A stretch of 14,968 nucleotides of DNA, from positions 1 to 14,968 of the forward strand of contig JAEYXS010000013.1 of the NCBI GenBank assembly GCA_023431185.1, written 5' to 3'. The notes under the pieces are model-generated. The model ran no database searches and was not told where the DNA came from. It saw only the letters and a program-made list of their open reading frames with translations. Below, in pieces: positions 13,091-14,968 of this stretch. Every line of letters starts with the position of its first letter. Position 1 is the stretch's first letter. The position numbers and the translations under genes are program-made. Source of the DNA: Verrucomicrobiota bacterium. GTDB lineage: Bacteria; Verrucomicrobiota; Verrucomicrobiia; Limisphaerales; JAEYXS01.

Positions 13091-14968
13091 TTATCTCCCC
13101 GAAAGGCTCTTCGCCTGCCGTATCATCCATTCCAGTTGTTTCGGCCGCGGATCCGCCGGATACGCCTCCGGCACACCCGCCATCTGCGCGATCAATTTCT
13201 CCGGCGTCACCTCGCCCGCATACGGACTCGACACCAGCCACTCGCTGAACGCCGACGCCGTCCCTGCCAGGCGCAGCGGCACACTCGCCTGCTGCATTTC
13301 CTTCGCCGCCCCGTCATACGTCAGCGGCCATTCCTGCTCGCGATAATCATTCGTGCCCGGCAGGCGATACCGCACCCGCACCACACCCAGCGGCCCCTCA
13401 CCTGCCGCATTCACCTGCACCGTGTAGAGCGCATTACCCGCCTCCGCTGCGCCGATCTCCGCCGCATCCACCGTGTTATCGCGGAACTCCTCCTTCTTGA
13501 GCTGATGCTTCGCGTAACCCAACTGGCGGAACACCGTCACGCGCTTCGGATTCCACTCCACTTGTACTTTCACATCCGAGGCCGCGACCTTCAACGCGCC
13601 GGACAATTGCGCCGCGAACTCCGTCGTGGCCGCTTCCGGTGAATTCACAAACCCATAACGCCCGTCACCATTGCGCGAGAGCGCTTCCAGCAGATCATCG
13701 TTGTAACCCTCCCAGCCGATGCCGAAGCAATCCAGCGCCACCCCTTGCTGCCGATACGACACCACCTTTTTCTTCAACGACTCCGGTTGCACCTCGCCCA
13801 AGTTCGCCGCGCCATCCGTCAGCAACACCACACGATTCACCCCTTGCGGCGCGAAATGCTTCTGCACCGTCTGATACGCCAGATCCATCGCCGCCTCCAG
13901 ATTCGTTCCGCCCTCCGGCGTGAGATTCCCCACGCGCTCCGGCAATTCCTTCACCTGCGCCCCCGTCAGGCCATCCACCCACAAACGCGCCGTCCGCGCG
14001 AAGGACACCACGCTCACCTTGTCCTGCGGCTGCAACTGCGAGGCCAGCACGCGCAGGCATTCCTGCCGGATGCGCAACCGGTCCGCGCGCTCCATCGAGC
14101 CCGAGTTATCCAGCAGCAAGACGATGTTCAACGGCTTGCCTGGCTCACGCCCGATCGCCGCCGTCTGCACCGAGAACCGCACCAGATCCCGATCATGCGC
14201 GAACGGATACCGCGCCCGCTCCCACGCAAACGCGATGCGCGAACCGCCCGTCGGTTCGGGATCATGATAATTGAACGCATTGATGAACTCCTCCGTGCGC
14301 ACCGAGCCAAGTTCTGGCATCAAGCCCTTCTCCAGGCTCGCCGCCGCCAGCTTGAACGACACATCACTCACATTCAGCGAGAACGTGGAAAACGCATTCT
14401 CTACCGTGCTGACTTCCGGCTGCGGGATGGCCGGAGGCGCGGGAGCGGGTTTCTTCGCGGCCACATCCTCTTCTATCACCGCCGTCTTCACCTCCGCCTT
14501 CAATTCTTCCTTCTGCTCGACCAATTGCTGCAACGCAACGTCCGGCTTGTTCTCATCCGACAATTTCGCCAACTCATCATCCACCACTGGCGGCTTGGGC
14601 AACATGGATTGCTTAGCGTCAGCAAACTTCGCTTCCACCTGCACTTGCGGAGTATCCGTGTTCAACACCTCGACCGCAGACTGGATTATCTCCAAATCTT
14701 GCTCGCTGGCCCGTACCATCAACACGCCGGTGCGATCATTGAAAAAGACCTGCGTTGAAGCTCCATTAACATTGGAACTCATGTTCACCCCGGCGGCAGC
14801 AAAGAAATCTCGGACTTGTTTTTGCTTTTCTTCGGAAAGCACCACCGTAGTCACCCCAGAGATACCCGCTCCACCTCCCATGCCCCCACCTTGAGGAATA
14901 GCATCCCTTGGGACCGTCAAAGAGTCTGCAGCTTTCCCTCCAGCTTGGCCACCACCCCCGCCTTGCCC
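13091..14968 (-). CDS. VWA-domain protein of YfbK type with N-terminal secretin/STN-like segment, 5' partial
   Basis: The frame is open to the right edge, so the start is outside the window and a TTG at 14918-14920 is not its start. In the visible 625 residues the order is as follows. A Gly-rich stretch (about 1-38). A secretin/STN-like segment (about 41-103: EKQKQVRDFFAAAGVN...NDRTGVLMVRASEQDLEII). An acidic/Lys and Pro-rich linker (about 115-188). A VWF N-terminal YfbK domain (about 191-246: FSTFSLNVSDVSF...VRTEEFINAFNYHDPEP). A VWA domain (about 280-450) with the MIDAS motif DNSGSM (287-292) and VVLLTDGAANLG. A C-terminal DUF3520-like domain (about 455-620: VQVEWNPKRVTVFRQLGY). VWA domains bind partners through a metal ion, and all visible MIDAS elements look intact. 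The gene ends 260 bp before the giant gene in the same direction. The role is unknown; an envelope location is inferred. Confidence 0.88.
   Translation of the reverse strand, partial: GQGGGGGQAGGKAADSLTVPRDAIPQGGGMGGGAGISGVTTVVLSEEKQKQVRDFFAAAGVNMSSNVNGASTQVFFNDRTGVLMVRASEQDLEIIQSAVEVLNTDTPQVQVEAKFADAKQSMLPKPPVVDDELAKLSDENKPDVALQQLVEQKEELKAEVKTAVIEEDVAAKKPAPAPPAIPQPEVSTVENAFSTFSLNVSDVSFKLAAASLEKGLMPELGSVRTEEFINAFNYHDPEPTGGSRIAFAWERARYPFAHDRDLVRFSVQTAAIGREPGKPLNIVLLLDNSGSMERADRLRIRQECLRVLASQLQPQDKVSVVSFARTARLWVDGLTGAQVKELPERVGNLTPEGGTNLEAAMDLAYQTVQKHFAPQGVNRVVLLTDGAANLGEVQPESLKKKVVSYRQQGVALDCFGIGWEGYNDDLLEALSRNGDGRYGFVNSPEAATTEFAAQLSGALKVAASDVKVQVEWNPKRVTVFRQLGYAKHQLKKEEFRDNTVDAAEIGAAEAGNALYTVQVNAAGEGPLGVVRVRYRLPGTNDYREQEWPLTYDGAAKEMQQASVPLRLAGTASAFSEWLVSSPYAGEVTPEKLIAQMAGVPEAYPADPRPKQLEWMIRQAKSLSGR

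Noticed and set aside
12831..13241. 137-codon open N-terminal extension of the giant gene.
   Set aside because: It translates the heptamer array and the palindromic repeats, contains Cys unlike the rest, and overlaps the VWA coding sequence by about 150 bp. A signal peptide starts only at 12830.
14918..14920. TTG as start of the VWA gene.
   Set aside because: The frame is open through the right edge and the protein already shows Gly-rich coding sequence upstream, so the gene is simply truncated by the window.

Overview
The window looks like chromosome of a moderately GC-rich, Gram-negative, diderm bacterium, most probably a member of the Verrucomicrobiota (Pedosphaera/Limisphaera-like). The reasons are a complete Tol-Pal cluster, a von Willebrand (YfbK-type) protein paired with a giant exported protein, poor Shine-Dalgarno signals, and several repeat families I recognise by eye as recurrent in intergenic DNA of that phylum: heptamer arrays of the CGATGTT type, a palindromic CCCTCTC.../...GAGAGGG element, and a GTAGCC...GGCTAC REP-like element. 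The phylum call is pattern recognition, not a search result.

Layout. Positions 1-3595 on the minus strand hold an envelope operon in the order tolQ, tolR, tolA/tonB-like, tolB, pal; pal is cut by the left edge. The genes are 1 to 74 bp apart and probably co-transcribed from just upstream of tolQ. TolQ and TolR form the proton-driven inner-membrane motor, the TolA-like protein spans the periplasm, and TolB and Pal complete the link to the outer membrane. Next comes a small ribbon-helix-helix-like gene (3809-4024, minus). It faces an AT-rich control region (4025-4328) holding divergent promoter-like elements, a near-perfect palindrome, a 16/19 match to the E. coli Fur box and a strong terminator-type hairpin. 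That region leads into a secreted alpha/beta-hydrolase with a C-terminal Fn3-like domain (4329-5654, plus), closed by a perfect bidirectional terminator at 5674-5707.

The right two thirds (5760-14968, minus) hold two genes read in the same direction. A VWA protein, whose 5' end lies beyond the window, comes first. After a 260-bp gap packed with three repeat families comes a giant 2356-residue exported membrane protein with no cysteine. Reading the giant protein against itself shows that it is built from two homologous ectodomains of about 1000 residues, roughly 1055-1066 residues apart. They are separated by a cluster of hydrophobic segments, the last of which looks like a signal peptide, and an additional partial copy lies at the N-terminus. 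The REP-like element at its 5' end appears to supply the start codon and signal-peptide n-region. A heptamer array at its 3' end supplies the stop codon and last residues. This VWA plus giant-protein pair is the best candidate here for an undescribed envelope system; its function cannot be read from the sequence.

Long open frames antisense to the giant gene are treated as composition shadows and are not annotated.
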